Shown in pieces: positions 1 to 6,705 of a DNA stretch of 8,375 nucleotides (within the stretch, counting starts at the first letter, position 1; each line of letters opens with the position of its first letter). The position numbers and the translations under genes are program-made. The stretch is from Porphyrobacter sp. UBA7686 (GTDB taxonomy: Bacteria > Pseudomonadota > Alphaproteobacteria > Sphingomonadales > Sphingomonadaceae), in the NCBI GenBank assembly GCA_002482865.1, contig DLGU01000022.1, positions 391 through 8,765 on the forward strand, given 5' to 3'. The notes beneath the pieces were generated by a model. The model was not told the DNA's origin. It searched no databases and saw only the letters and a program-made list of their open reading frames with translations.

Positions 1-839
1 TTGAGGGGATGCTGGAGGATTTCGAAGCGCTCCACGCCCTGGCGCTGGCGGAAAAGCCCGATGTGATCGTGCACCTCGCGGCGCAGGCGGGGGTGCGGTA
101 CAGCCTCGAAAATCCGCGTGCCTATATCGATGCGAACCTGATCGGCACCTTCAACGTGATGGAATGCGCCCGCGAACTGGGCGTGGATCATCTGCTGATG
201 GCCTCGACCTCGTCGGTCTATGGCGCCAACACCGATATGCCCTTCGATGAAGGCCAGAAGGTCGATACCCCGCTGACGCTTTACGCCGCGACCAAGAAGG
301 CGAACGAGGCGATGGCGCATTCCTATGCCCATCTGTGGACCCTGCCGACCACAATGTTCCGATTCTTCACGGTCTATGGCCCGTGGGGACGGCCCGACAT
401 GGCGCTGTTCAAGTTCACCCGCGGGATCCTCGAAGGCACGCCGATCGACATCTACAATGATGGCGAGATGTATCGCGATTTCACCTACGTCGCCGATCTG
501 GTGCGCGGCATCCGGTTGCTGATCGACGCAGCGCCGGTGCGGCCCGATGCGCCCGGGGACATCGCGGAGGGCGACAGCCTCTCCCCCGTCGCGCCGTTCC
601 GGGTCGTGAATATCGGCAATGGCGACAAGGTGCGCCTGATGGACTTCATCACCGCCATCGAAGCGGAATGCGGGCGTGAGGCGGTGAAGAATTTCATGCC
701 CATGCAGCAGGGCGATGTGCCCGCGACCTGGGCCGATGCGTCGCTGCTCAAATCCCTCACCGGCTACGCCCCGCAGACCCCGTTCCGCGAAGGGGTGGCG
801 CGGTTTGTCGCGTGGTACCGGGATTATTACCGGGTTTGA
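1..839 (+). CDS. UDP-glucuronate 4-epimerase-like NAD-dependent SDR epimerase (5' end outside window)
   Basis: Extended short-chain dehydrogenase/reductase that most resembles UDP-glucuronate 4-epimerases, which interconvert UDP-glucuronate and UDP-galacturonate in the cytoplasm for surface polysaccharide synthesis. The reading frame is open to the left edge, and the Gly-rich NAD-binding N-terminus (about 50-60 residues of a usual ~330) is missing; the first visible ATG at 9 is internal. Visible hallmarks are the [15 protein letters not shown] segment (about 70-120), the ASTSSVYG strand carrying the catalytic Ser/Thr region, the YxxxK dyad (Tyr codon 282-284, Lys codon 294-296) in YAATKKANE, and the [15 protein letters not shown] block (about 358-405). 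That last block is typical of the UDP-GlcA epimerase subgroup and unlike TviC. The stop is three bases from the stop of the convergent gene. Family assignment is firm; the exact substrate is inferred. Confidence 0.9.
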   Translation, partial: EGMLEDFEALHALALAEKPDVIVHLAAQAGVRYSLENPRAYIDANLIGTFNVMECARELGVDHLLMASTSSVYGANTDMPFDEGQKVDTPLTLYAATKKANEAMAHSYAHLWTLPTTMFRFFTVYGPWGRPDMALFKFTRGILEGTPIDIYNDGEMYRDFTYVADLVRGIRLLIDAAPVRPDAPGDIAEGDSLSPVAPFRVVNIGNGDKVRLMDFITAIEAECGREAVKNFMPMQQGDVPATWADASLLKSLTGYAPQTPFREGVARFVAWYRDYYRV

Positions 840-842
840 TGC

Positions 843-1394
843 TTACTGCGGCGGCGGGGGCAGCGCGCCTTCGCCCGGCAAATCGCCCTGCCGTTCGCGT
901 TCTAGCCGCTGCATATATTCGCGCTCGATCATCTCGACCCGTTCCTGCTCGGCGGCAGCATCAGCGTCGATGGTAGAGAGGCGTTCGGCCCGTGCCTTTT
1001 CGATCAGCTGGCCAAAGCGCACGCCATCCTCCTCGGCCTTGTCCTTGTAGGCGGCTTCGATGAACTTCTGCGTGCAACCGGTGAACCCGCCCGCGCCGGC
1101 CGGGCTACAGCTCATCGCGCCGAAATCGCCGACATACTTGATCTGATCGACCTGCCGCGCGAGCGACTGGTTGGCGGGATTGTCGCTGTAGCGCAGGTTG
1201 GAGGGGATGCGGTACCGCTCCTCCTCGACCAGAATCTCGCAGACTACCACTTCGCCCGGCTGCGCGACGGGGCATTCGGCCTCGCTATAGGCGATCACCA
1301 TGTTGATCTTCTCATCCGCGCTCTGCGCAGCGGCGGGGGCCGATGCGGCAGCGAAGGCGGCGAGAACGACGGCGGGGGCGAGCAAATGCTTCAT
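843..1394 (-). CDS. Exported four-cysteine protein of unknown function
   Basis: I do not recognise a function. The 183-residue product starts with a Sec-type signal peptide (MKH, then an Ala/Val/Leu-rich core, with cleavage probable near residue 23-24 after an Ala run), so it should be periplasmic or secreted. The mature part has a C-x10-C pair (Cys41, Cys52, in a CPVAQPGEVVVCEI context), then an RYRIP motif near residue 60, then a second C-x10-C pair (Cys96, Cys107). The four cysteines could form two disulfides. The C-terminal third is charged and probably helical and ends in PPPPQ. The pattern 'C-P-x-G-E-x-V-V-C ... RYRIP' recalls small hypothetical exported proteins common in sphingomonads; that is recollection, not a search. 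The start at 1394 is chosen over a longer frame reaching 1499 because of the signal peptide and an AAAGGA site nine bases upstream. It is convergent with the epimerase and divergent from the dehydrogenase, so it is transcribed separately. Confidence 0.85.
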   Translation of the reverse strand: MKHLLAPAVVLAAFAAASAPAAAQSADEKINMVIAYSEAECPVAQPGEVVVCEILVEEERYRIPSNLRYSDNPANQSLARQVDQIKYVGDFGAMSCSPAGAGGFTGCTQKFIEAAYKDKAEEDGVRFGQLIEKARAERLSTIDADAAAEQERVEMIEREYMQRLERERQGDLPGEGALPPPPQ

Positions 1395-1549
1395 AGCGCG
1401 TGATCCTTTGTCGGTGCGCGGGGTATCGAAGGCAAGCAATGCCCGCGACCGGGGCCGCTTGTCTAGTCCGACGGGACTGAACGCGCGGTGAAGCCGCAAA
1501 GCCCCGCGTGGTTAGCGAAAAATTGAAATCTCTCGCGCTATGCAGCCGC
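1395..1549. promoter_or_regulatory. Divergent intergenic region holding promoters for two genes
   Basis: This 155-base gap separates the divergent starts of the exported four-cysteine protein gene and the nucleotide-sugar dehydrogenase gene, so it should hold at least one promoter for each. On the minus strand a Shine-Dalgarno-like AAAGGA (1404-1409) precedes the small gene. I see no convincing -35/-10 pair on either strand and no clear Shine-Dalgarno before the ATG at 1550. A 5-bp inverted repeat, agtcc/ggact with a four-base spacer at 1465-1478, is too short to call an operator. Confidence 0.45.
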
Positions 1550-2839
1550 ATGGACTTAAAGATCGCAGTCGTGGGCTTGGGCTATGTCGGCCTGCCAGTC
1601 GCCGTGGCGCTGGCCGAGCGGCTGGGCGCGCGCGGGGTTCGAGTCACTGGCTTCGACATCGCCGCCCAGCGCATCGCCCAATTGCGCGCGGGGCATGATG
1701 CGACCCGCGAGATTGACGACGCGCGGCTGGCGTCATGCGGTCTTGCCGTCAGCGATGATCCGGCGGTGCTGGAAGGCGCGAGCCTCATCATCGTCACCGT
1801 GCCGACTCCGATCACCGAAGAACGCCGCCCCGATCTCACCCCGCTTGAGCGCGCCTGCGAAACCATTGGCCCGCGCCTTTCCAAGGGCGCGCTGGTGGTG
1901 TTCGAATCGACCGTCTTCCCCGGCGTGACCGAGGATATCTGCGGCCCTTGGCTCGCCGCGCACTCGGGCCTCAAACAGGGCGAGGACTTCGCGCTCGGCT
2001 ACAGCCCCGAACGGATCAACCCCGGCGATACCGTCCACCGGTTGGAGACCATCACCAAGATCATCGCCGCCGACAGCCCCGAGGCGCTCGCCCGGATGCG
2101 GGCGGTTTACGGCGCGGTGGTCGATGCGGGGCTGCACGAAGCACCGTCGATCAAGGTGGCCGAGGCCGCGAAGGTGATCGAAAACACCCAACGCGATCTC
2201 AACATCGCGCTGATGAACGAAATTGCGCTGATCTTCGACCGCATGGGCCTTGCTACGCGCGATGTGCTGGCGGCGGCGGGGACGAAGTGGAACTTCCTGC
2301 CCTTCACGCCCGGCCTGGTCGGCGGGCACTGCATCGGGGTCGATCCCTTCTACCTCACGGCAGCGGCGGAAAAGCTCGGCTACCGGCCCGAGGTGATTCT
2401 GGCCGGGCGGCGGATCAATGATGCGATGGGGCAAGCGATCGCGCAGAAGGTGGTGAAGCTGCTGATCGCGGGCGGCGTGTCGCCCTGCCGCGCGCGGGTT
2501 GGCGTCATGGGGCTGACCTTCAAGCAGGACGTGCCCGATATCCGCAATTCCAAGGTGCCCGACATCCTCACCGAACTGCGCGAATATGGGATCGAAGCGC
2601 TGGTGAGCGATCCGCTGGCGGACCCGGCGGCGGCGGCGCGGGAATATGGCATCACGCTCAGCCCGGCGGACGACATGGTGCAGCTGGACGCGCTGGTGCT
2701 GGCGGTGAACCACGCGGATTACATCGCCAACCCCGCCGACCTGATTGCCCGGGTGCGCAGCGGCGGCGCGCTGGTGGATGTGAAGAGTGCACTGAATCGC
2801 GAAGGCCTGCCCGAAGAGCTGGTTTATTGGAGCCTTTGA
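1550..2839 (+). CDS. Nucleotide-sugar 6-dehydrogenase, TviB/WbpO type
   Basis: Cytoplasmic NAD-dependent dehydrogenase that oxidises C6 of a UDP-hexose in two steps to the uronate. The closest recalled relatives are TviB (UDP-GlcNAc 6-dehydrogenase, Vi antigen) and WbpO (UDP-GalNAc 6-dehydrogenase) rather than the Ugd UDP-glucose branch. It has a Rossmann GLGYVG at residues 9-14 and the VPTP and ESTVFPG segments. The YSPERINPGD block and AEAAKVIENTQRD with Lys208 follow. GTKWNFLPFTPGLVGGHCIGVDP contains the catalytic Cys261. A C-terminal UDP-binding domain begins around residue 310 with GLTFKQDVPDIRNSK. At 429 residues it is full length. The ATG at 1550 fits the family's start just before KIAVVGLG; an in-frame GTG at 1508 would add 14 unlikely residues. 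With the epimerase it would feed polysaccharide synthesis. The substrate (UDP-GlcNAc, UDP-GalNAc or UDP-Glc) cannot be settled from sequence alone. Confidence 0.93.
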   Translation: MDLKIAVVGLGYVGLPVAVALAERLGARGVRVTGFDIAAQRIAQLRAGHDATREIDDARLASCGLAVSDDPAVLEGASLIIVTVPTPITEERRPDLTPLERACETIGPRLSKGALVVFESTVFPGVTEDICGPWLAAHSGLKQGEDFALGYSPERINPGDTVHRLETITKIIAADSPEALARMRAVYGAVVDAGLHEAPSIKVAEAAKVIENTQRDLNIALMNEIALIFDRMGLATRDVLAAAGTKWNFLPFTPGLVGGHCIGVDPFYLTAAAEKLGYRPEVILAGRRINDAMGQAIAQKVVKLLIAGGVSPCRARVGVMGLTFKQDVPDIRNSKVPDILTELREYGIEALVSDPLADPAAAAREYGITLSPADDMVQLDALVLAVNHADYIANPADLIARVRSGGALVDVKSALNREGLPEELVYWSL

Positions 2840-2842
2840 ATG

Positions 2843-2941
2843 CGAACGCGCCTCCGCGCGTTCGTCCTCGGCGCTGCTCCTTCGCTGCGCTACGGGCGCC
2901 TGCGGGCGGCCGGTCGGCCTTGCGGTCGCTACGCGACCGTT
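2843..2941 (-). repeat. GC-rich palindromic intergenic repeat, copy A
   Basis: About 99 bases matching copy B at 7157-7256 in reverse orientation, roughly 80% identical by hand alignment with one single-base gap. On the plus strand it holds four inverted repeats in a row. The first is a 9-bp perfect stem, cgaacgcgc/gcgcgttcg with loop ctcc (2843-2864). The second is a decayed stem around 2877-2897. The third is ggcc/ggcc with loop ggtc (2908-2919). The fourth is cggtcgc/gcgaccg with loop tac (2923-2939). It starts three bases after the dehydrogenase stop and ends 25 bases before the coq7 stop, so it fills the convergent intergenic space and could stabilise or end transcripts from either side. 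No U-run follows either outer stem, so a classical intrinsic terminator is not supported. It resembles a REP/BIME-type element. Confidence 0.85.
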
Positions 2942-2966
2942 TCAGCGCCCGCCTCAACCCTTCCCC

Positions 2967-3488
2967 CTAGATCCTCTCACTCACCTTGATCGCAAACCGG
3001 CAGCCGAGCCGGATCGCCCCCGCCAGCAACGGATAGGCGGGTGCACGCTCTGCGCCGTTGGCCATCGCCGCGTCGAGGTGATCGCGTTCGTCAGCGCGGA
3101 AGGCTTCGATCATTTCAGCCAGTTCCGGGTCAGCCCCGGTGGCTTCGAGCTTTTCAAGCTGTTCGGTGTAATGCTTGTCGATCTCGGTTTCGACCGCCGC
3201 CGTGCAAGCCATCGCCGCTTCCGGGCCGAGGAGTGCGGTGAAGGCACCCAGCCCGTAACCTGCCGCCGACCAGAACGGATGCAGCGCCGTCGGGCGGACG
3301 CCGCGCCGGGTCAGCAGTGCATCAAACTTGGCGCGATGCTCGGCCTCTTGCGCGGCCATGTGGCGGATTTCAGCCGAATGCGGGCCGCGATCGCCCATCA
3401 CGGCAAGCTGGCCTTCATAGATCCGGGTCGCGCCGAATTCGCCGGCCTGATCGACCCGGATCATGCGGTGGAGTTCATCGCGCTGCAT
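2967..3488 (-). CDS. coq7: Coq7-type 5-demethoxyubiquinol hydroxylase
   Basis: Diiron monooxygenase of the ferritin-like Coq7 family, which hydroxylates the demethoxyubiquinone ring in a late step of ubiquinone biosynthesis at the inner face of the cytoplasmic membrane. In bacteria it replaces the flavoprotein UbiF. The 173-residue product contains the full six-ligand set in family spacing: Glu17 (in VDQAGEFGA), Glu48 and His51 (EAEH), Glu100 (AVETEID), and Glu134 and His137 (ERDH). No transmembrane helix is needed; the hydrophobic stretch near 75-99 fits the family's membrane-docking region. The start at 3488 has a strong AAGGAG six bases upstream and begins just before the conserved MIRVDxAGEFGA. 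An in-frame ATG at 3509, with a weaker AGGAAG-like site, would add seven residues. It follows dsbB by 23 bases and is the last gene of the minus-strand run. Confidence 0.95.
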   Translation of the reverse strand: MQRDELHRMIRVDQAGEFGATRIYEGQLAVMGDRGPHSAEIRHMAAQEAEHRAKFDALLTRRGVRPTALHPFWSAAGYGLGAFTALLGPEAAMACTAAVETEIDKHYTEQLEKLEATGADPELAEMIEAFRADERDHLDAAMANGAERAPAYPLLAGAIRLGCRFAIKVSERI

Positions 3489-3494
3489 TGTCGG

Positions 3495-3500
3495 CTCCTT
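3495..3500 (-). promoter_or_regulatory. Ribosome binding site deciding the coq7 start
   Basis: Reads AAGGAG on the minus strand, six bases upstream of the ATG at 3488. It lies inside the longer reading frame that would begin at 3509, so it favours the shorter start. The upstream ATG has only an AGGAAG-like site overlapping the dsbB stop region. Confidence 0.6.
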
Positions 3501-3511
3501 CGTTTGCATCC

Positions 3512-3964
3512 CTACTTCCTATACGCCGCGAGCGCCACAATGGCCGCACCGCTGACGCTGGAAATCAGGAAATTGAACCCGGCGAGCGAGATGCCCCCCA
3601 GGGTCCACGGGGCCACATCGCAGCGGATCAGCGGTGCGGCATTGAAGTCCAGCACGTCGGCCCCCGCCATCGGCGCGGTGCAGGCGGTGATCCCCTCCCA
3701 CCAGCCATATTCGACCCCGGCATGAAAGCCGCCGATCAGCCCGGAGGTCAGGATCGCGAGGCCCGCCAGCGCGGTCCACACGTGCGGCGGCTTCATCAGG
3801 TAAGCGAGGAGCCCAATGCCGACTGCGGCAAAATGGGGATAGCGCTGCCACCAGCACATCTCGCACGGCGGCAGGCCGAAGCCATATTGCGCCACATAGG
3901 CCCCGCCCAGCAACGCCGCCGGGACCAGCACGGCAAGCGCGCGGGCCTTACCCAGATTGTCCAT
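3512..3964 (-). CDS. dsbB: DsbB-family disulfide bond formation protein
   Basis: Inner-membrane quinone reductase that reoxidises the periplasmic thiol oxidase DsbA by passing electrons to ubiquinone. The 150-residue product is mostly hydrophobic with about four transmembrane segments (roughly 8-30, 43-57, 62-80 and 117-147). The first periplasmic loop carries the CxxC pair Cys34/Cys37 (PPCEMCWWQRYPH). The second loop carries Cys95 and Cys115 (HAGVEYGWWEGITAC ... IRCD). All four redox cysteines are therefore present. The ATG at 3964 is chosen, with AAGGG nine bases upstream; a GTG immediately before it (3967) is possible. It starts 12 bases after the ctpA stop and is followed by coq7 after 23 bases, so these three are probably one transcript. 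Its oxidant, ubiquinone, is what the coq7 pathway makes. The matching DsbA is not in this window. Confidence 0.93.
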   Translation of the reverse strand: MDNLGKARALAVLVPAALLGGAYVAQYGFGLPPCEMCWWQRYPHFAAVGIGLLAYLMKPPHVWTALAGLAILTSGLIGGFHAGVEYGWWEGITACTAPMAGADVLDFNAAPLIRCDVAPWTLGGISLAGFNFLISSVSGAAIVALAAYRK

Positions 3965-3976
3965 CACCGGTCGCCC

Positions 3977-5338
3977 TTACGGTTTGGCCGGTCGGGGTGC
4001 CGGGCGAAGCGCGACAGTGCTCTTGGTGGTGCGGCGCAGGGTTTCCATCGCATAATGCAGCTGGAAGTCCTTCACGCCCTGCTCTTCGAGCTGCGCTGAG
4101 GTGAGCTGGAAGCGCGGATCGGCGATCTTGTCCGCCTCCATCTCCTCGTCCTTCACCGCGAGTTCGTTGATCAGATGGCCGCGCAGATCGCTCTCGCGGG
4201 TCTGGTACTTCATCCGCAGCACGTAATCCGGGTCGGAGATCTGGGGCACGGTGATGTCGGGACGGATACCGCCTTCCTGCACCGATTTGCCCGCCGGAGT
4301 GAAGTACCGCGCGGTGGTGAGCTTGAGCGCGGCATCGGGGCCGAGCGGGAGGAGCGATTGCACGCTCCCCTTGCCGAAGCTGCGCTCACCCATGACAAGC
4401 GCCCGGCGGTGATCCTGCAACGCCCCCGCGACGATCTCGCTCGCCGAAGCAGAACCGGCGTTGATCAGCACGATCATCGGCACGCCTTCGGCCATGTCGC
4501 CGCGATAGACGGTTTCGGCATCGTAGAGCATCGTTTCGCCGCGCGCACGGCCACGCTGGCTGACGATCCGACCATCGCTGAGGAACAGGTCGGACAGCGC
4601 GACCGATTCATCCAGACTCCCGCCCGGATTGTTGCGCAGGTCAAGCACCAGCCCGCTCACGCGTCCGCCCGGGGCCTTCTTCTTGATGTCCTGCCATGCG
4701 GCATAAACGTCCGCGCCGACATTGGCGGAGAATTCATTGACCGTGATGATGCCGATATTGCCGGCCGCGACTTCGTGCGTGACCGGCTCAAGCTCGATCA
4801 CACCGCGGGTCACGTTGACTTCCAGCGGCTCGGTGCGCCCGGGGCGGAAGATCGTCAGCTGGATCGAAGTCCCCTTCGGCCCGCGCATCTGCGCGACCGC
4901 ATCGTCGAGCTTGGTATCGACGATCAGCTTCCCATTGAGGTGGGTGATGAAATCGCCTGCCTTGACCCCGGCGGTTTCAGCGGGGCTACCGCGGAACGGC
5001 GAGACGACCTTCACCGCGCCGTCTTCCATCACCACCGACAGGCCAAGGCCCGAATATTGCCCATCGATCATCGTCTCCAGCCGCTGGAGATCGCTGCCAT
5101 CGAGGTACGCCGAATGCGGATCGAGCGCCGCCAGCATCCCGTCAATCGCGCCGCGGATCAGCACGTCATCCTCGACCGGCTCGACATAGCTCGCCTTGAC
5201 CCGCTGGAACACCGCGAAGAGCTTGGCAAACTCGGGGCCGGCGCGGCCATCGACCTGGGCCATGGTGGCGGTGGTGGCGGGAATCAGTGCGACTGCGGTG
5301 ACAAGCGCGGCGCTGCGCAGGAGAGCGGCGATTTTCAT
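3977..5338 (-). CDS. ctpA: Carboxy-terminal processing protease, S41 family (CtpA-like)
   Basis: Periplasmic or membrane-associated serine protease of peptidase family S41A, which trims or degrades C-termini of envelope proteins. The product is 453 residues. It has a signal peptide or N-terminal anchor (about 1-27, ending in ATMAQ), then a conserved helical segment with DPHSAYLD. A PDZ domain lies near 85-165 (GQYSGLGLSV, GSPAETAGVKAGDFI). The S41 domain at about 190-370 contains VLDLRNNPGG. The Ser/Lys dyad is Ser298 in GSASASEI and Lys323 in FGKGSVQ, 25 residues apart as the family requires. The C-terminus ends in a short Pro/Ala/Lys-rich tail. The ATG at 5338 is supported by the signal sequence; AAAGGAG (5352-5358) lies 13 bases upstream, slightly far. 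A 133-base gap separates it from envC, while dsbB follows closely. In many alphaproteobacteria ctpA lies directly after envC, as here. Confidence 0.95.
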   Translation of the reverse strand: MKIAALLRSAALVTAVALIPATTATMAQVDGRAGPEFAKLFAVFQRVKASYVEPVEDDVLIRGAIDGMLAALDPHSAYLDGSDLQRLETMIDGQYSGLGLSVVMEDGAVKVVSPFRGSPAETAGVKAGDFITHLNGKLIVDTKLDDAVAQMRGPKGTSIQLTIFRPGRTEPLEVNVTRGVIELEPVTHEVAAGNIGIITVNEFSANVGADVYAAWQDIKKKAPGGRVSGLVLDLRNNPGGSLDESVALSDLFLSDGRIVSQRGRARGETMLYDAETVYRGDMAEGVPMIVLINAGSASASEIVAGALQDHRRALVMGERSFGKGSVQSLLPLGPDAALKLTTARYFTPAGKSVQEGGIRPDITVPQISDPDYVLRMKYQTRESDLRGHLINELAVKDEEMEADKIADPRFQLTSAQLEEQGVKDFQLHYAMETLRRTTKSTVALRPAPRPAKP

Positions 5339-5471
5339 GGACGTGGCAAGGCTCCTTTGAAGCGGCAAGGTATAGGATTGCCGGTCTGAACGCCAGATGA
5401 GAGCGAGTGCGCCGCGGCAAGCGTGCCCGCACGGGACAGGGCCAAGCGGCCATTGTTCGGGATGACGAGAA
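5339..5471 (-). promoter_or_regulatory. envC-ctpA intergenic gap, possible ctpA promoter
   Basis: The 133 bases between the envC stop and the ctpA ATG are long enough for a promoter inside the run. On the minus strand a TATACC box (about 5368-5373) lies 16 bases after a weak CTGGCG -35 candidate, and the AAAGGAG ribosome site follows at 5352-5358. The -35 match is poor, so this is only a candidate. No strong terminator hairpin is visible after envC. Confidence 0.25.
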
Positions 5472-6698
5472 TTATCTCAAGTATTGCAAAGGGTTGACCG
5501 GCACGCCTTCGCGCCGCAATTCGATCGTCACCGGCTCCGCCCCGCCGCTCGCCCGGCCCATTGGGCTGCCGCCGATCACCAGATCACCTACCGCGACCTC
5601 GACCCGCTCAAGCCCGGTGACGAGGCTGGTCCAGCCGCCGTCATGTTCGATGATGACGATTCGTCCGAACCCGCGATAGGCCCCGGCAAAGGCGATCCGC
5701 CCACGGGCAGGGGCCACCACCTGAGCATCTTTGGCCGGCGAGAGGCTCAATCCGGTGCTGGCGATGCCGCTGGCGCGCTTGGCACCGAAGCCGGTCAGGG
5801 TGCGGCCCTGCACAGGAAGCTGAAAATCGCGCGGCGGCGGGATGCTTGCACTCGGCGCGGGCGCGGGTGCAGCGGGGAGCGCAGCGGCGAGATCGGCAGG
5901 GCGCAGCACCGGGCCGGGCAGCGCGGCGAGTTCCTGGCGGAGCGCCGCCACCTCGCCGAGCTTGTCCACCAACCCATCGAGATCGCGCGCCTCCTCGGCC
6001 AGTGCGAGCGCACGCTCGCCTTCGCGCAAGGCTGCCCCGCGCGCATTGCGGGAGGCGAGGCGCTGCTGGTTTTCGAGCGCGGCCAGTTCAGTGCGGCGCT
6101 GGCGCAAGGCGCTTTCGCCGCTGCGCATCTGATCGAGCGCGCGTGCCGCCTGCGCTTCGAGCGCGCGGCCGCGATCAAGCTCGCTGCGCAGCGCGGTGGT
6201 GCGGGCGCGGATTTGCGGCACGGCGCTATCGAGCACCGCACGGACATGGACCACATCCTTGAGCGATCCCGGCTGCAACGCCGCGAGCGCCAGCGGGCGG
6301 CGGGCCGCGGTCTGGAGCGCGGCAGCGAGGCGGGCGGTCGGCTCCTGCTTCTTGGCCAACCGCGCGGTCAACGTAGCGCGGGCTTGCCGCGCGATGGTGA
6401 GCCGCGCGCGGGCGACTTCGATGTCAGCTTCCGCCTGCTGGATGCGGGCGGCAAGCGCGGCCGCCTCGCTCGCGGTCCGGGTGGCGGCTTCGGTCGCGGC
6501 TTCAGCCTCGCGGGTCAGGCGCGCGGCGCGGCCCTCGGCAAGCCGGCTTTCGCGAGTCGCGCGGGCGAGCGCGGCTTCGGCCTCGTCGGGCGCGAGTAGG
6601 GCGATCGACGGAGCGGCCTGTGTTTCAGGCAATGCCAGCGCCAGCGCTCCGCCGACGCCAAGCATGGCAAGCAGGGTGAGGGTGATCGGCCGCGGCAT
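5472..6698 (-). CDS. envC: EnvC-like murein hydrolase activator (degenerate LytM/M23 domain)
   Basis: Periplasmic activator of septal peptidoglycan amidases during cell separation. The 408-residue product has a signal peptide (about 1-28, ending ETQA). A long Ala/Arg/Glu-rich coiled-coil region runs from about 35 to 270. A Pro/Ala linker spans about 272-289, and a C-terminal LytM/M23 fold runs from residue 291 (DFQLPVQGRTLTGFGAKRASG) to the end (NPLQYLR). The zinc ligands of active M23 peptidases are absent: the usual HxGxD reads STGLSL, and the second HxH-type motif reads VTIELRREG. This matches catalytically dead EnvC rather than an active endopeptidase. The ATG at 6698, seven bases after the rlmH stop, is chosen because the signal peptide begins there; a frame reaching 6734 would overlap rlmH. 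No strong Shine-Dalgarno is seen, so translational coupling to rlmH is likely. Its amidase partner is not in the window. Confidence 0.92.
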   Translation of the reverse strand: MPRPITLTLLAMLGVGGALALALPETQAAPSIALLAPDEAEAALARATRESRLAEGRAARLTREAEAATEAATRTASEAAALAARIQQAEADIEVARARLTIARQARATLTARLAKKQEPTARLAAALQTAARRPLALAALQPGSLKDVVHVRAVLDSAVPQIRARTTALRSELDRGRALEAQAARALDQMRSGESALRQRRTELAALENQQRLASRNARGAALREGERALALAEEARDLDGLVDKLGEVAALRQELAALPGPVLRPADLAAALPAAPAPAPSASIPPPRDFQLPVQGRTLTGFGAKRASGIASTGLSLSPAKDAQVVAPARGRIAFAGAYRGFGRIVIIEHDGGWTSLVTGLERVEVAVGDLVIGGSPMGRASGGAEPVTIELRREGVPVNPLQYLR

Positions 6699-6705
6699 GG
6701 CGGTG

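Noticed and set aside
1465..1478. Small operator-like inverted repeat agtcc-n4-ggact in the divergent promoter region
   Set aside because: Only five pairs with no second copy in the gap; chance occurrence is likely.
1523..1544. Promoter TTGAAA ... TATGCA upstream of the dehydrogenase
   Set aside because: The two boxes are only 10 bases apart, too close for a sigma-70 type promoter.
1733..2713. 326-residue minus-strand frame
   Set aside because: It is a shadow of the nucleotide-sugar dehydrogenase with His/Arg-rich low-complexity composition and no family resemblance.
2843..2864. Intrinsic terminator for the dehydrogenase gene
   Set aside because: The 9-bp GC stem is strong but no U-run follows on either strand, so only the repeat is annotated.
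3317..4099. 260-residue plus-strand frame
   Set aside because: It spans parts of coq7, dsbB and ctpA in antisense, and all three of those are solid genes with active-site residues.
4175..5389. 404-residue open frame on the plus strand
   Set aside because: It lies opposite ctpA, has no recognisable domain, and is rich in His/Arg/Asp as expected for the antisense frame of GC-rich coding DNA.
5484..6599. 371-residue open frame on the plus strand
   Set aside because: It lies opposite envC; composition is Arg/Gly/Ala-biased and no motif is seen. The Ala/Arg-rich coiled coil of envC naturally leaves other frames open.
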